From NCBI RefSeq assembly GCF_036850765.1, contig NC_089491.1, positions 133,416,266 to 133,480,265 of the forward strand: 64,000 bases of DNA. The letters are read 5' to 3'. Origin of the DNA: Saccopteryx bilineata (Eukaryota; Chordata; Mammalia; Chiroptera; Emballonuridae). The translations under genes and the position numbers were made by a program. Every line of letters begins with the position of its first letter. The stretch's first letter is position 1. Below the pieces are notes generated by a model that was given only the letters and a program-made list of their open reading frames with translations, did no database searches and was not told where the DNA came from. Below are positions 33,404-45,655 of the stretch, piece after piece.

Positions 33404-33767
33404 TTTGTATTTTTCTGAAGTTAGAAGCGGGGAGGCAGTCAAACAGACTCCCACATGTGCCTGACCAGGATCCACCCGGCATGCCCACCAGGGGGTGATG
33501 CTCTGTCCATCTGGGGCCTTGCTCTGCTGCAGCCAGAGCCATTCTAGTGCCTGAGGTGGAGGCCATGGAGCCATCCTCAGCGCCCGGGCCAACACTGCTC
33601 CAATGGAGCCTTGGCTGTGGTAGGGGAAGAGAGAGATAGAGAGGAAGGAGAGGGGGAGGGGTGGAGAAGCAGATGGGCGCTTCTCCTGTGTGCCTTGGCT
33701 GAGAATCAAACCCGGGACATCCACATGCTGGGAAAACGCTCTACCGCTGAGCCAACCGGCCAGGGCC
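33404..33767 (-). mobile_element. SINE family A
   Basis: Reverse copy ending CTGAGCCAACCGGCCAGGGC. Confidence 0.9.
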
Positions 33768-33789
33768 AAAATTTTATTTTTATTTTTGT

Positions 33790-33903
33790 CTGTTTCCTTT
33801 CGCTAGAATGTAAGCAATATAAAGTCAGGAAATGTGTTTTATTCTCAAAATCTAAAACAGTACCTGATAGAGGAGATGTTGGTTGAATGAAAGAATGAAT
33901 AAA
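33790..33903 (+). mobile_element. L2 LINE 3' terminus
   Basis: CTAGAATGTAAGCAATATAA, AAACAGTACCTGATAG and TTGGTTGAATGAAAGAATGA match the L2 3' end. Possibly the continuation of the piece at 32,740. Confidence 0.65.
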
Positions 33904-34301
33904 CTAAAAATACAAAAAAAAAAAAAGAATTTCATTTGGTTGCAAGAAATTTCATGTATCAGGGGTTATAAAATAGTATATTAACTTACCAAAAGAGTTA
34001 ATTGGAGTTTAGATCCCCAATATTAAAACACATGTTCACATTTTAGATACCTACTTCTCTGGAGTCACAGAACTAAACCAAATAGACATCTTTAATGTGA
34101 TTCATATTTTTATGCCCAAAACATACTGTCTAGCCTTCTATTCCAAGTCTCTTCCTTTTTCATTTTCTCATAAAGAAAAGTCTCAGTATAGCAATAAGTA
34201 TGAGATACTACATTCCTCAATACTACAACATTGAGTAGTTAGCCAATATATAAGTCCACATGGTTAAAATATTTATTTTTCTGCACAAAAGTAATTTTTG
34301 G
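33904..34301. other. Unclassified AT-rich sequence
   Basis: No recognised feature. Confidence 0.35.
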
Positions 34302-34668
34302 CCCTGGCCGGTTGGCTCAGTGGTAGAGTGTCGGCCTGGTGTGCAGGAGTCCCAGGTTCGATTCCTGGCCAGGGCACACAGGAGAAGCGCCCATCTGCTT
34401 CTCCACTCCTCCCCCTCTCCTACCTCTCTGTCTCTCTCTTCCCCTCCCACAGCCAGGGCTCCATTTTGAGCAAAGTTGACCTGGGCGCTGAGGATGGCTC
34501 TGTGGCCTCTGCCTCAGGTGCTAGAATGGCTCTGGTTGCAACAGAGCGACACCCCAGATGGGCAGAGCATCGCCCCCTGATGGGCATGCCGGGTGGATCC
34601 TGGTCGGGCGCATGCGGGAGTCTGACTGCCTCCCCATTTCCAACTTTAGAAAAAAAAAAATATATATA
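34302..34668 (+). mobile_element. SINE family A with TSD
   Basis: Head GGCCCTGGCCGGTTGGCTCA, box B GGTTCGATTCC intact. AAAAGTAATTTT on both sides. Confidence 0.9.
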
Positions 34669-34920
34669 AAAAAGTAATTTTCTTACTCTCTTCAAGATGT
34701 CATTTTGTCTGAGATGACTGCAAATGATATTGATGAACACTACCACTAGATAGCACAAATGGAGATTTTAGAAGAAACGTTCAAAGATATTAAAAGTAAT
34801 GTTAAGATACTGAGTAGAATTACTACTACCTCTTTGCTCGAAGAAAAGTAGAAACAAAAGAAAGAAACAAATGTGCTTCAAGACATTAGAAATAGACTAT
34901 TTTTTCTAAAATATTGCTTT

Positions 34921-35112
34921 ATTGCCTGACTTGTGGAGGTGCAGTGGATAAAAGCATCAACCTGGAATACTGAGGTCTCTGGTTCAAAACCCTGGGCTTG
35001 CCCAATCAAAGCACATAGGAGAAGCAACCAGAGTTGATGCTTCCCGTTCCTTTCCCCTTCTCTCTCTCTCTCTCTCTCTCACCTCTCTAAATCAATAAAA
35101 TAAAAACCTTTA
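34921..35112 (+). mobile_element. SINE family B
   Basis: Head TTGCCTGACTTGTGGAGGTG, GGTTCAAAACCCTGGGCTTG, (TC)n block. Confidence 0.85.
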
Positions 35113-35871
35113 AACAAAAGACAGCTTTACTGAGGTATAATTTACATACCATAAAATTCACCGATTCAAAGTGTCCAATCAATGACTTTTTGTAAATTTA
35201 GAGTTGCGCAACCATCACCAAAATCTAATTTTAAGGCATTGTCATCATCCTAGAAAATTCCTTCATGCTCATTTGCAGTCAATATTCATTCAGACCTTCA
35301 GCCCCAGACAATTACTAATCTATTTTCTCTCTCAATTAATTTTGCCTTTTCTGGAAATTTCATAAAATTGAATTATATTATACATGGTCTTTTATGTCTG
35401 GTTTCTTTCATTTTGCATACTGTTTTTTGAGGTTCAGTCATATGTATCAGTCATTTCTTCCTTTCTATTGCCAATTGCATACTATTGTTTGCAGATGCCA
35501 CACTTTGTTTACCCACTCACCATTTCATGGACATTTGGATTGTTTCAAATTTTTTACTTTTATGAATAATGCTGCTATGAACACACATGTGTAAGTTTTT
35601 GTGTGGACATGTTTTCATATTATTTTTTAGTAGATACCACCTAGAAGTAAAATTGCTAGACCATTTATCTATTGCTGGCAAACCTATGTTTAATTTTTTA
35701 AGAAATTGTTGACTAATTTCCCAAGTGACAGCACCATTTTACATTGCCATCAGACATGTATTTGAGTTCCAGTTTTTCAACATCCTTAACACTTGTTAGT
35801 TTCTGTGTTTTCTATTAACTATTTCTAATAGGTGTAAAATGATATCTCACTATGGTTTTAATTTGCATTTC

Positions 35872-36249
35872 TCTTTTTTTGTGTGTGAGTGATACAGACA
35901 GACATACAGACGGGAAGGGAGAGAGATGAGAAGCATCAACTCATAGTTGTGGCACTTTAGTTGTTCATGATTGCTTCTCATATGTGCCTTGATGGAAGGG
36001 AGGTAGGAGAGGTGGTTCCAAACAAGCCAGCAACCTTGAGCTCAAGCCAGCGACCTTGGGCTTCAAGTCAACCACCTCTGGGCTCTAGACAAAGACCGTA
36101 GGATCATGTCGATGATCCCACGCTCAAGCTGGTAAGTTTGTGCTCAAGTCAAATGAGGCTGCGCTCAAGCCAGCAACCTCAGGGTTTTGAACCTGGGACC
36201 TCAGCATCCCAGGTCAACACTCCATTCACTGTGCTACCACCAGTCAGGC
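35872..36249 (-). mobile_element. SINE family C
   Basis: Reverse copy nested in the L1, ending TACCACCAGTCAGGCT. Confidence 0.85.
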
Positions 36250-36277
36250 TAATTCCCAGAGGTGGATTAAGACCTTA

Positions 36278-36365
36278 AGCCGTCTCTGGCTCTGACCACA
36301 ATGATCGATCTCACAACCTTGGTGTATTAGGAAGACACTAACCAACTAAACTACCTGGTTAGAAC
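36278..36365 (-). mobile_element. SINE family D, partial
   Basis: ACAACCTTGGTGTATTAGGA and CTACCTGGTTAGAAC mark the head half of a reverse D copy. Confidence 0.6.
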
Positions 36366-36639
36366 CTTGCTCATTTTTATTACTGAGTTTTAAGAGTTCT
36401 TATGTTTTGGATAAAGTGATTTGCAAATATTTTCTCCCAGTCTGTGTCATTTCATTAAAAAAGCAATATAAGTATAAAAGACAAAACTTTAATACTTTTA
36501 AAAGAACTAAAAATGAACTTGACAAGTGCAATATGATGCCATTATATACAGTTAGAAAAAAAAAAAACAGTAGAACTCATAGTAGATGTGCATTTAATTT
36601 TCTTAGTGGTGTCTTTAAAACCCAAAAGTGTTTAATTGT

Positions 36640-37023
36640 ATTTGTGTTTGAGAGAAACAGAGAAAGGGACAGACAGACAGGATGGGAGAGAGATGAGAAG
36701 CATCAATTCTTCGTTGTGGCACCTTAGTTGTTCATCCACTGCTCTCTCATGTGTCCTGATTGGGTGGAGGGTGGTAGCAGAGCGAGTGACCTCTTGCTCA
36801 AGCCAGCGACCTTGAGCTCAAGCCAGTGACCTTGGGCTTCAAGCCAGTGACTTTTGGGCTCAAGCCAATGACCATGGTGTCATGTCTATGATCCCATGCT
36901 CAAACCAGTGACCTCGTGCTCACCCTGGTGAGCCAGTGCTCAAGCCGTTGTCCTCAGGTTTTGAACCGGGGTCCTCTGAGTCCCAGGTAAATGCTCTACT
37001 CACTGCACCACTGCCTGATCAAG
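36640..37023 (-). mobile_element. SINE family C with TSD
   Basis: Reverse copy; AGTGTTTAATT lies on both sides. Confidence 0.85.
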
Positions 37024-37171
37024 CAAACAGTGTTTAATTTTTATAAAGTCCAATCAATTTATCATTTTTTCCTTTAAAAAAGTTTTATCAGTTTTAGTGT
37101 TGTGTTGTATTAAGAACTTGTATCAGTCAGGGTTCAACAAGAGACACAGAACAAGTAGAAGATTATATATG

Positions 37172-37237
<66 letters not shown>

Positions 37238-37245
37238 GTATCTCT
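37172..37245. repeat. (TATC)n microsatellite
   Basis: About sixteen uninterrupted CTAT units followed by GTATCTCTCTC. Confidence 0.95.
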
Positions 37246-37296
37246 CTCGTTGCAGTTGGGGAACATTGTACTATTTCAATCCTTTAATTATTTTTC

Positions 37297-37591
37297 CTTT
37301 TTTTTTTTTTGAAGAGGGGAGATAGACAGACTCTCACATGTGCCCCAACTGGGATCCACCCCACAACCCCTATCTGGAGCTGATACTTGAATCAGCTGAG
37401 CTACCCTCAGAGCCCAGGGCAACACTCAAACCAATCAAGCCACTGGCTGTGGGAGAAGAGAGAGAGAAGGGGGAGAGGGAGGTGGAGAGAAGCAGATGGT
37501 CGCTTCTCATGTGTGCCCTGACTGGGAATCAAACCTGAGATGTCCATATACCAGGCTAACACTCTTTCCACTGAGCAAACCTGCCAGGGCT
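37297..37591 (-). mobile_element. SINE family A2, reverse
   Basis: From TTTTTTTTTGAAGAGGGGAG to AACCTGCCAGGGC. Confidence 0.85.
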
Positions 37592-37664
37592 AATCTTTTT
37601 AAATTTATTGGGACTTGTTTTATAGCCTCGCATATGGTCTATCTTTAAAAATGTCCTATGTAGG

Positions 37665-37905
37665 CTTGACCAGTGGTGGCACAGTGAATAGAGTGTCAGT
37701 CTGGAGTGCTGAGAAAACTGGCTGGAACTTGAGGTCAGGCTTGAGACTGAGGTTGCTGGTTTGATCCTCAGTCAAGGCATGTATCAGAAGCAATCAATGG
37801 ATGCATAACTAAAGTGGAGCAACAAGTTGATTCTTCTCTCTCTCCTCTCCCTTCCTCCTCTCTCCCTCTCAAAACAAAACAAAAGAAAGATAAAAATGTC
37901 CCACA
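37665..37905 (+). mobile_element. SINE family C-like, diverged
   Basis: Head GGCTTGACCAGTGGTGGCAC, one GCTTGAG block, AGAAGCAATCAATGGATG and a CT-rich tail. May be a C/D intermediate. Confidence 0.7.
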
Positions 37906-37934
37906 TGTGCTTGAAAATATATATTCTGCTGATT

Positions 37935-38318
37935 TTTATTTATTTATTTGAGAGAGAGAGAGAGAGATAGAAAAGGAGAGAGATGTGAAGCATCAATTCT
38001 TTATTGTGGTGCCTTAGTTGTTCATTGATTGCTTTCTCATATGTGTCTTGACCAAGAGTCTTCAGCAGAGAGTGAGCAATCCCTTGCTCAAGCTAGCAAT
38101 CTTGGACTCATGCCAGCAACTTTGGGCTTCAAGCCAGTGACCTTTGAGCTGAAGCCATCGACCATGGGTTCATGTCTATGATCCCACGCTCAAGCTGGTG
38201 ACCCTGTGCTCAAGGTGGTGAGCTCGTGATCAAGCAGGCAACCTCGGGGTTTTAAACCTGGGTCCTCAGAATCCCAGGCCAACACTCTTCATCGACTGTG
38301 CCACCACCTTGTCAGGCT
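37935..38318 (-). mobile_element. SINE family C
   Basis: Reverse copy from (TTTA)n AGAGAG to CCACCTTGTCAGGCT. Confidence 0.85.
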
Positions 38319-38688
38319 ATATTCTGCTGTTTTGTGGTGGAATATTCCAGTTTGTTCATACTGTTGTTCTAGTCATCTATAAACTTTCTTACTGATTTTT
38401 AATCCAGTTGTTTTATACATTATCCTTCCAGTTTTTGCTACCTATATTTTAAGGCTCTGTTATTAGGCGCATATATGTTTATAATTGTGATAGCTTCCTG
38501 GTAATCAGACCTTTTTATCATTATAAAATGTCCCTAATTGTCTCAAAAACCATTTTTTTCCTTAGTCTATTTTATCTAATAATAGTATATTCTCTCCAGC
38601 TCTCCTGTGATTACTGTTTGCAAGGCTAACTCTAAGATGTGTTGCCTGTAATTGATTCTTGTGGACTTAAAAAAACCAAAAAAAAACA

Positions 38689-38885
38689 GGCCCTGGCTCA
38701 GCCAGTAAAGAGCATCATCTGGAAATGACAAGGCTGTGGGTTTGATCCCTGGTCAGGGCACACACAGGAAGCAACCAATGAATGCGTGACTGAGTGGAAC
38801 AACAAATGAATGCTTCCTTCCCTCTCCCCTCTCTCTCCCTTCTTCTCTCTGTCTCTCTAAAAATCAATTAATAAATTAAAAAATT
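38689..38885 (+). mobile_element. SINE family D
   Basis: Head AGGCCCTGGCTCAGCCAGTA, GGTTTGATCCCTGGTCAGGG, AACCAATGAATGCGTGACTG. Confidence 0.8.
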
Positions 38886-38887
38886 AA

Positions 38888-39022
38888 GTCCTGGCTGGAT
38901 GGTTGAGTTGGCTGGAGTGTCGTCCCAGAGTGCAGAGGTTGCTGATTTAATTTCCCAGTCAGGGCATATACAAGAGCAGCTCGATGTTACTGTTTCTCTC
39001 AAAAATAAAACAAAACAAAACA
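38888..39022 (+). mobile_element. SINE family D-like
   Basis: Head GTCCTGGCTGGATGGTTGAG, CCCAGTCAGGGCATATACAA, short tail with (AAAAC)n. Confidence 0.7.
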
Positions 39023-39580
39023 AAAACATGATCTGGCAAGCTCTGACTTTTTATTGGAATGTTTAATTCATTTACATTTAATTTAATTATTAATATGGTT
39101 GGATTTATATCTGCCATGTTGCTGTTTTCCATATGTTTTCTACCTATTTCTCTCCTCTGTTATTCTTTTACTGTCTTCTATATTAAACACATTTTCTAGT
39201 GTACCATTTTAAATCCAGTTTTTCCTATATTTTTGAAGTAATTTTCTTAGTGATTTCTGTAGCGATTGCAGTATACATCTTAAATTATCACAATCTGCTT
39301 CAAAGTAGTACTTATTTAATTCCAACAAAACATAGATTATTTGCTCCAATAGCTCTATTCCCTTCCCATCCTTTGTGCTTTGTCATATATATTCAATATT
39401 TAAGTGTTATAAGCCCAACAATATAGTTTTAGAATTATTGTCTTTAATCAGTTAAGAGAGAAAAAAGAAACAATTTTTTTACTGTCTTTTATATTAACTT
39501 ACATATACTGATGCTCTTTACTTCTTTGTGTGAATTTGAATTATCCTTTTGTGTCATTTCCTTTCAACCTGAAGGACTTC

Positions 39581-39962
39581 TTTTTTTTTTTTTTTTTTTT
39601 GTATTTTTTCCGAAGTTGGAAATGGGGAGGCAGTCAGACAGACTCCTGCATGCGCCTGACCGGGATCCACCTGGCATGCCCACCAGGGGGCAATGCTCTG
39701 CCCATCTGGGGTGTTGCTCTGTTGCAACCAGAGCCATCCTAGCGCTTGAGGTAGAGGCCACAGAGCTGTCCTCAGCGCCCGGGCCAACTTTGCTACAATG
39801 GAGCCTTGGCTGCGGGAGGGGAAGAGAGAGACAGAGAGGAAGGAGAGGGGGAGGGGTGGAGAAGCAGATGGGCACCTCTCCTGTGTGCCCTGGCCGGGAA
39901 TATAACCCGGGACTCCCACACGCCAGGCCGACGCTCTACCACTGAGCCAACCGGCCAGGGCC
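39581..39962 (-). mobile_element. SINE family A with TSD
   Basis: Reverse copy; CCTGAAGGACTTCTTT and CCTGAAGGCCTTCTTT flank it. T19 at the tail end suggests recent insertion. Confidence 0.9.
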
Positions 39963-40074
39963 CTGAAGGCCTTCTTTAGTTTTGCATGTAAGGCATGTTC
40001 ACTAGCAAAATTCCTTCAGTCTGCTTATCTTTGAATACCTTTATTTCACCTCCATATTTTATTATTTTATTTTA

Positions 40075-40257
40075 TTTTTTCTTTTTTTTAATTAATTTAT
40101 TTATTTATTCATTTTAGAGGAGAGAGAGAGAGAAGGGGGGAGGAGCAGAAAGCATCAACTCTCATATGTGCCTTGACCGGGCAAGCCCAGGGTTTTGAAC
40201 CGGTGACCTCAGCGTTCCAGGTCGAAGCTTGATCCACTGCACCACCACAGGTCAGGC
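40075..40257 (-). mobile_element. SINE family B
   Basis: Reverse copy from (ATTT)n to ACCACAGGTCAGGC. Confidence 0.85.
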
Positions 40258-40565
40258 TTTATTTTTTCTTAAGTTAGAAGGGGAAGCAGAGATGCTCTGC
40301 CCACCTGGGGCCATTGCTCTGTTTGCTCAGCAACCAAGCTATGTTAGCACTTGAGGCAAGGCCATGGAGCCATCCTCAGCACCCAAGGCCAACTTGCTCC
40401 AACTGAGCCATGGCTGTGGGAGAAGAAGAGATAGAGAGAGAGAAGGAAGAGGAAGAGTTGTAGAGAAGCAGATGGTTGCTCCTCCTGTGTGCACTGACTG
40501 GGAATAGAACTTGGGACATCCACATGCCAGGCCAATGCTCTACCACTGTACCAACCAGCCACGGT
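40258..40565 (-). mobile_element. SINE family A2, internally deleted
   Basis: The 3' portion is shortened (GAAGCAGAGATGCTCTGCCC junction); the head ends AACCAGCCACGG. Confidence 0.8.
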
Positions 40566-40587
40566 CACACCATCATATTTTAAGAGA

Positions 40588-40895
40588 TCTTTTTTTAAGT
40601 GCTAGAGGGGAGATGGTGAGACAGACCCTTGTATGCACCCTGACCAGGATCCACCTGGCAACTACCCTCTGGGGACATGGTTGAAATAACTGAGCTATTC
40701 TCAGTACCCAGGGGGCAATGCTTGAACCAATGGAGCCACTGGCTGCAGAGGTAGGTGGGGAGAGGGAGAAATGGGAGAGAGAGAAGGGAAGAGAAGCAGC
40801 TAGTCACTTCTCCTGTGTGCTTTGACTGGAAATCGAACCCAGGATGTCTATACATCAGGTCAATGCTCTATCCACTGAGCCAGCTGGCCAGGGCC
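40588..40895 (-). mobile_element. SINE family A2
   Basis: Reverse copy ending GAGCCAGCTGGCCAGGGCC. Confidence 0.85.
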
Positions 40896-42672
40896 TTAAG
40901 AGACTATCTGTAAAAGCAGCTTTAGATTTAGGGAAAAATTGAAAATATAACACAGAGTTCTAAATATCTCCCTATAGTTTTTGCTGTTATTAATATCTTA
41001 GATCAGTACGATACACATTATAATTGACAAATCAATGCCGATATATTATTTACTAAAGTTCATAATATATTGAAAATTCCTTATTTTTACCTAATGTTCT
41101 TTTTCTGTTTCAGGATCCTATCTAGGGTACCTGATTATATTTAGTCATGTCTCCTTAGGCTTTCTTGCTGTGTTTCTTTCTGTTTTGTTTTTTTTTTTCC
41201 CAAGAGAGACAGAGAGAGAAACAGACAGGGACAGACAGGCAGGAAGGGAGAGGAATGATAAGCATCAATTCCTCATTGTGGCTCCTCAGTTGTTCATTGC
41301 TTGCTTTTTCATATGTGCCTTGATAGGGGGCTGCAGCAGAGTGAGTGACCCCTTGCTCAAGTCAGAGACTTTGGGTTCAGGCCAGCGACCATGGGGTCAT
41401 GTCTATGATCGCACACTCAAGCCAGCAACCTTGCGCTCAAGCTGGTGACCCCATGCTCAAGCTGGTGAGCTTATGCTCAAGCCAGCGACCTCAGGTTTCA
41501 AACGTGGGTCCTCTGTGTCCCAGGCTGACGCTCTATCCATTGTACCACTGCCTGGTGAGGCAGCTGTGAGTTTCTTGAACTTTTCCTTGTGTTTTAAGTT
41601 CCTGACAATTTTGAGGAGCATTAGTTAGGTATATTTTAAGATTCCCCTCTATTGGAACTTGTGTGATATTTTTCTCATGTTTATCTTGGGGTTATTGGCT
41701 TGGGAGAGAAAAATAACAGAGGTAAACTATCATCATCACCATATTATTTCAAGGGTATATATTATCAAATGATTTGTGACTTAATGTTGACATTGATCAC
41801 TTAGCTAAGTGCTTTTCAAATTTCTTCACTGTAAAGTTACACTATTTCCTCAATTTATATTCTGTGCTTTTTAAAAGGAAGTCTATATGTGGAACCCACT
41901 CCTTTAGAGTGAAATAGCTACATTAATTATTTGAAGTTCTTATGTACAAGAATCTGTCTCTTGTACCCATTTATTATTTTTTCAATTTTTAATTTATATC
42001 AAAAAGAACTCACATATATTTACTTTATACCTTTTGTTATAATCTAATATTACTTTATTTTCTTCCTCAAGTTATTCTAGCTTTGACCATCAGGACCTCT
42101 TTCAGCTGGTTTCTGTGCCCCTTGGACATACCCCCATTAATATCGTGGGTTTTCTTAACTTTTATTTTTCTTAGTACTTTCTTACTTTCTATCACTACAA
42201 GATAATTCAAGTTCATCTTGAATATTTCCTGCCCCAGTTCTAGAATTTTTCATTTTTCTAAGAGTTCTAGTTCTTTTTATTAGAGAATACTATTAAAAAC
42301 CAAGGTTTGGCTGCTAGATGTGCTCATTACTACTGGGGTGTCATTTCTGTTTGGCCCTCTCATCTGACAGCAAAAAAAAAAAAGAGTATGTGTTCAAAGC
42401 TATGAATATACACATATTTATAAATATTTACCCATATAATCATCTATAACTACATTAAGCTAAACATGAGTTCTATTGATGTCTCTAATCCATATCATTG
42501 TAGCTCCCTTCCCTTTCTTATCTGTAAATCCCCATTCAAACAGTGAGAAACCTGCTCCTACCATCTGCCATCTACTTATTTAAATGTTGAATTCCAGTAT
42601 ACAGGTATAGCAGTATCAGATTATTAACCCATACCCCCATGGGAAACAACTTGTCAGCTAGCGTACAGTACT
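40896..42672 (-). mobile_element. Probable old LINE debris, antisense
   Basis: AGGGAAAAATTGAAAATATA to ATTTAGTCATGTCTCCTTAG, and CCTGACAATTTTGAGGAGCA after the SINE, read like antisense 3' UTR of old L1 subfamilies. No coding blocks. Family not settled. Confidence 0.45.
41190..41562 (-). mobile_element. SINE family C
   Basis: Reverse copy ending CACTGCCTGGTGAGGC. Confidence 0.85.
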
Positions 42673-42686
42673 TATGGGCAGCTCCG

Positions 42687-44196
42687 CTCTTTCAGGACTT
42701 TAAATATTGGGGTCCACTCTCTTCTAGCTTGTAGAGTTTCTGTTGAGAAATCTGATCATAATCTAATGGGCCGTCCTTTATATGTTGTATTCTTCTTTTC
42801 CCTGGCTGCCTTGAGAATTTTTTCTTTGCCGTTGGTTTGTGCCAATTTCATTATGATGTGCCTTGGAGTAGGTTTGTTGGGGTTAAGAAAACTTGGAGTT
42901 CTGTTTGCTTCTTGAATTTTAGGCTTTAGTTCTTTCCACAGGCTTGGAAAATTCTCATCTATTATTTGTTTGAGTATGTTCTCCATTCCATTTTCTCTCT
43001 CTTCTCCCTCTGATATATCTATTATTCTTATGTTATTCTTTTTGATGGAGTCAGATAATTCCTGTAGGGCTATCTCATTTTTTTTTTTAATTTTTGAGTC
43101 TCTTTCTTCTTCTCTCTGTTGTGCCTCAAGTTGCTTGTCTTCTATTTCACTAATCCTACCTTCTATCTGGCCTGTTCTATTAGCTAAGCTTGTTACCTCG
43201 TTTTTCAGCTCGTGAATTGAGTTTTCATCTCTGTTTGATTTGTTTTTATAGTTTCAATTTCCTTGGAAATATATTCTTTGTGTTCATTGAGTTGTTTTCT
43301 GAGCTCCCTAAATTGCCTTTCTGTGTTTTCTTGTATATCTTTGAGTATTTTTAGGATTTCTATTTTAAATTCTCTGTCATTTAACTCCAAGGTTTCCAAT
43401 ATATTAAATTTTTTCTCCATAGATTTTTCCTCATCTATCTGTGTTACCTCTCTTTCTTTTGTATCCATGATATTCAATTTTCTCTTCCTTAATGGCATCT
43501 GAGGGTGGTTTTGTTGATAGTATTAATGAGATTTAATAAAGAATAAAAAGTTTAAAAAATAAAAAATCAAAGTTGTTTTTTTTTAAAAATTAATAATTAA
43601 ATAAAGAAAAATAGAATAAAATAAAAATTTTAAAAAGGAAATTATTCTCCCCCCCTCCTTTTTTCCTTTCCTCTCCTCTTCCCTCTTTCTTGAGAAAATC
43701 TTGTGGTGAACTGTGAATTATATTGTACTAAATAGAACAAACAATGCCTGTAATGGAGGGCCTGAATTGGGGAGAAGTAATAAAGGGGGATAAAAGGGGG
43801 ATATGGACTGACAAAAAGCAAATAAGGAAAAAATTTGGGTCAAGAATAAAATGATTTGCTTTTAGGTGTTGGTTGACTAAGAGTTATGATGAGAGGAATA
43901 AGAGGGAAACAGAAAAATGGGGGGACAAATTAAAAAATTACTATTGTATTTAGTGGAACAAGAACTAGATAAAATGGAGACCCAGGATGGGAGCACTGCT
44001 AGTGAGTTAAAAAGGTGAAGTAAAAACCCCCCAAAATGCCACAAACATAAGTTTGAGTCCCAAATAAGATAATTTGTTCATTATTGAGGTCTGAATGAGA
44101 GGAGACGTAAAGGAGAAAGGAAGAAACTAATATAGAGGGATAAAAGAAAGAGAGAGAGAGAAAAAAAGAGGGTACCACTAAAATAAGAAAAAAGAA

Positions 44197-44230
<34 letters not shown>

Positions 44231-45655
44231 TTAAGGGTTTTGGAGTGTAACCCTCATAGAGAGGAAGGAAGAGGAAAGAAAAGATAATGGGAGATGTAAC
44301 ACTTATGGGTAGTGTAGTTCAAGGAGAGGAGAGAGTAAGCCCAGCAGAGAGTTAAACAACCAAATTGGAGGAGAAAAAAAAATCAAGAATGAAGATAAGA
44401 GAAACAAACAAACAAATATAATAAAATGGGATAGGTTATAAAGTCTGTGGATTATTCTTGATTTTGAGAGGTTATCTTCTTGCTTTTTCTTTTCTCTCCC
44501 TCTTCCTGGTTGGTGACTCTGTACCCCGGGTTCTGCCCCTTTGGCACGCTCAGGTAGAGGTTTGCAGTTGATAAGTCTCTATGGCGATGTCATTTATTGT
44601 GCTTCAGTCTCATTGGCAGTCGAGGCTCATTAGCATTTATAGGCTCTGACAGTGAGAGAGTCCGTGTTCCTGGATCCTCTCTCCTAGTCTTTCCTTCCTC
44701 AATTAGTAGCCTGATAATCCAGCTATGGGGTTGCTGCTGCCTCTGCCTGGACAGTAAGAGGCTCAAAGAGCTGGCAACTCCCCACTCTATTCCCACTCAG
44801 CACAGGGCTCTGGGTAAGGCTCAGTCAGTCAGAGCTGCTAGCATAATCAGGCAGGGCTTCCGCCCACTCAAAGACCTCTGTCTCTGCCACTCTGTCCGGT
44901 AACACAGGCAGGCGCCCACTCCCAGGGCGCTCGGAGGAAACTCTCACTCACTATCTGTGCGCAGACCAGGATATCAGGCCGGCAGTCTCACACTCTGAGG
45001 GAAACCCCTCCCGCACGGACAAGTTCCAGCGTTGGAATTGGCTCTCGCTCCCTCCCCGTGCACGGCTTTTTCAGGGTGCTGGGGCAGCCTGGAGATTCCA
45101 CTTTTGGCCCACACAAAGGCCTCTGACTCTGCCTCTCTGTGAGATAACACGGGTGCCCACTCCCGGGGCTTTCGAAGGAATCTCTCGCCCACTATCTGCA
45201 CACGCCGACCAGGAGATCGGGGAAAATGGCTGCCCTAGTTGTCTTTCTTTGTCTGGGTTTGGTGCGAGTGTTAGCTTGTATTGACTGGGTTGCCACAGGC
45301 ACAGTTTTTCCTTGGCTTGGATCTCCGTGCCAAAGCCTGGTTCGGCTGTTTGTGCCGCGGGCTGGATCTATTCATCCCCTTTGCCCACCTTAGTTTCTAT
45401 ACTCTCAGTTCCCAGTGAAAGCAGCCCTGTTTAGGTTAGTGAGGAAGGCGGAGCATTTCTTACTCCCTATTTCCTTCGGGGTTTGATTATATATTTAGCC
45501 AATTTTTTGCTCGACCATACCTTCAGGTGCATTGCGAAACATCTGGAGGCTCCAAGGATAGGCTTTTCTGTTTCTGGTTGAAGATCTTGTTGAGTTTTGG
45601 GGGAGATTTATCGGTATCGCTTCCTACCATGCCATTACTCTGACGTCATCTCTCC
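42687..45655 (-). mobile_element. L1 5' half lacking its 3' half, with TSD
   Basis: Collinear with the L1 at 52,679 from within ORF1 outwards: ORF1 remnant at 42,756-43,498, then a 5' UTR of about 2.1 kb. It stops inside ORF1 at the CTTTCAGG site near 42,687, with no ORF2, 3' UTR or poly(A). TATGGGCAGCTCCG (42,673-42,686) and TATGTGCAGCTCCG (45,656-45,669) flank it, a 14-bp TSD-like repeat with one mismatch. Confidence 0.8.
42756..43498 (-). pseudogene. L1 ORF1 remnant
   Basis: The N-terminal 97 codons (MPLRKRKLNI, coiled-coil-like ELNDREFKIEILKILKDI) at 43,498-43,205 are open. After frame loss, a segment from MENILKQIIDENFPSLWKEL to TTYKGRPIRL is readable at 42,986-42,756. ORF1 encodes the nucleic-acid-binding chaperone of the L1 particle; this copy is truncated and non-functional. 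It differs from the ORF1 at 57-58 kb by numerous substitutions but is clearly the same subfamily. Confidence 0.85.

Larger units (their letters stand above)
35115..36460 (-). mobile_element. Old L1 3' end, antisense, interrupted
   Basis: GCTTTACTGAGGTATAATTT and GCATACTGTTTTTTGAGGTT, with AATAATGCTGCTATGAACAC, are antisense L1 3' signatures. Split by the family C SINE (35,872) and a partial D SINE; it resumes at 36,362 (AAGTGATTTGCAAATATTTT). Confidence 0.75.
38319..40060 (-). mobile_element. Old L1 ORF2 5' region, antisense, interrupted
   Basis: AAGGCTCTGTTATTAGGCGC and ATGTTTATAATTGTGATAGC, with CTTAGTCTATTTTATCTAAT, resemble antisense L1 ORF2 (compare 56,400-56,520 in the intact element). 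It continues between and after SINEs at 38,689, 38,888 and 39,581. Confidence 0.65.
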
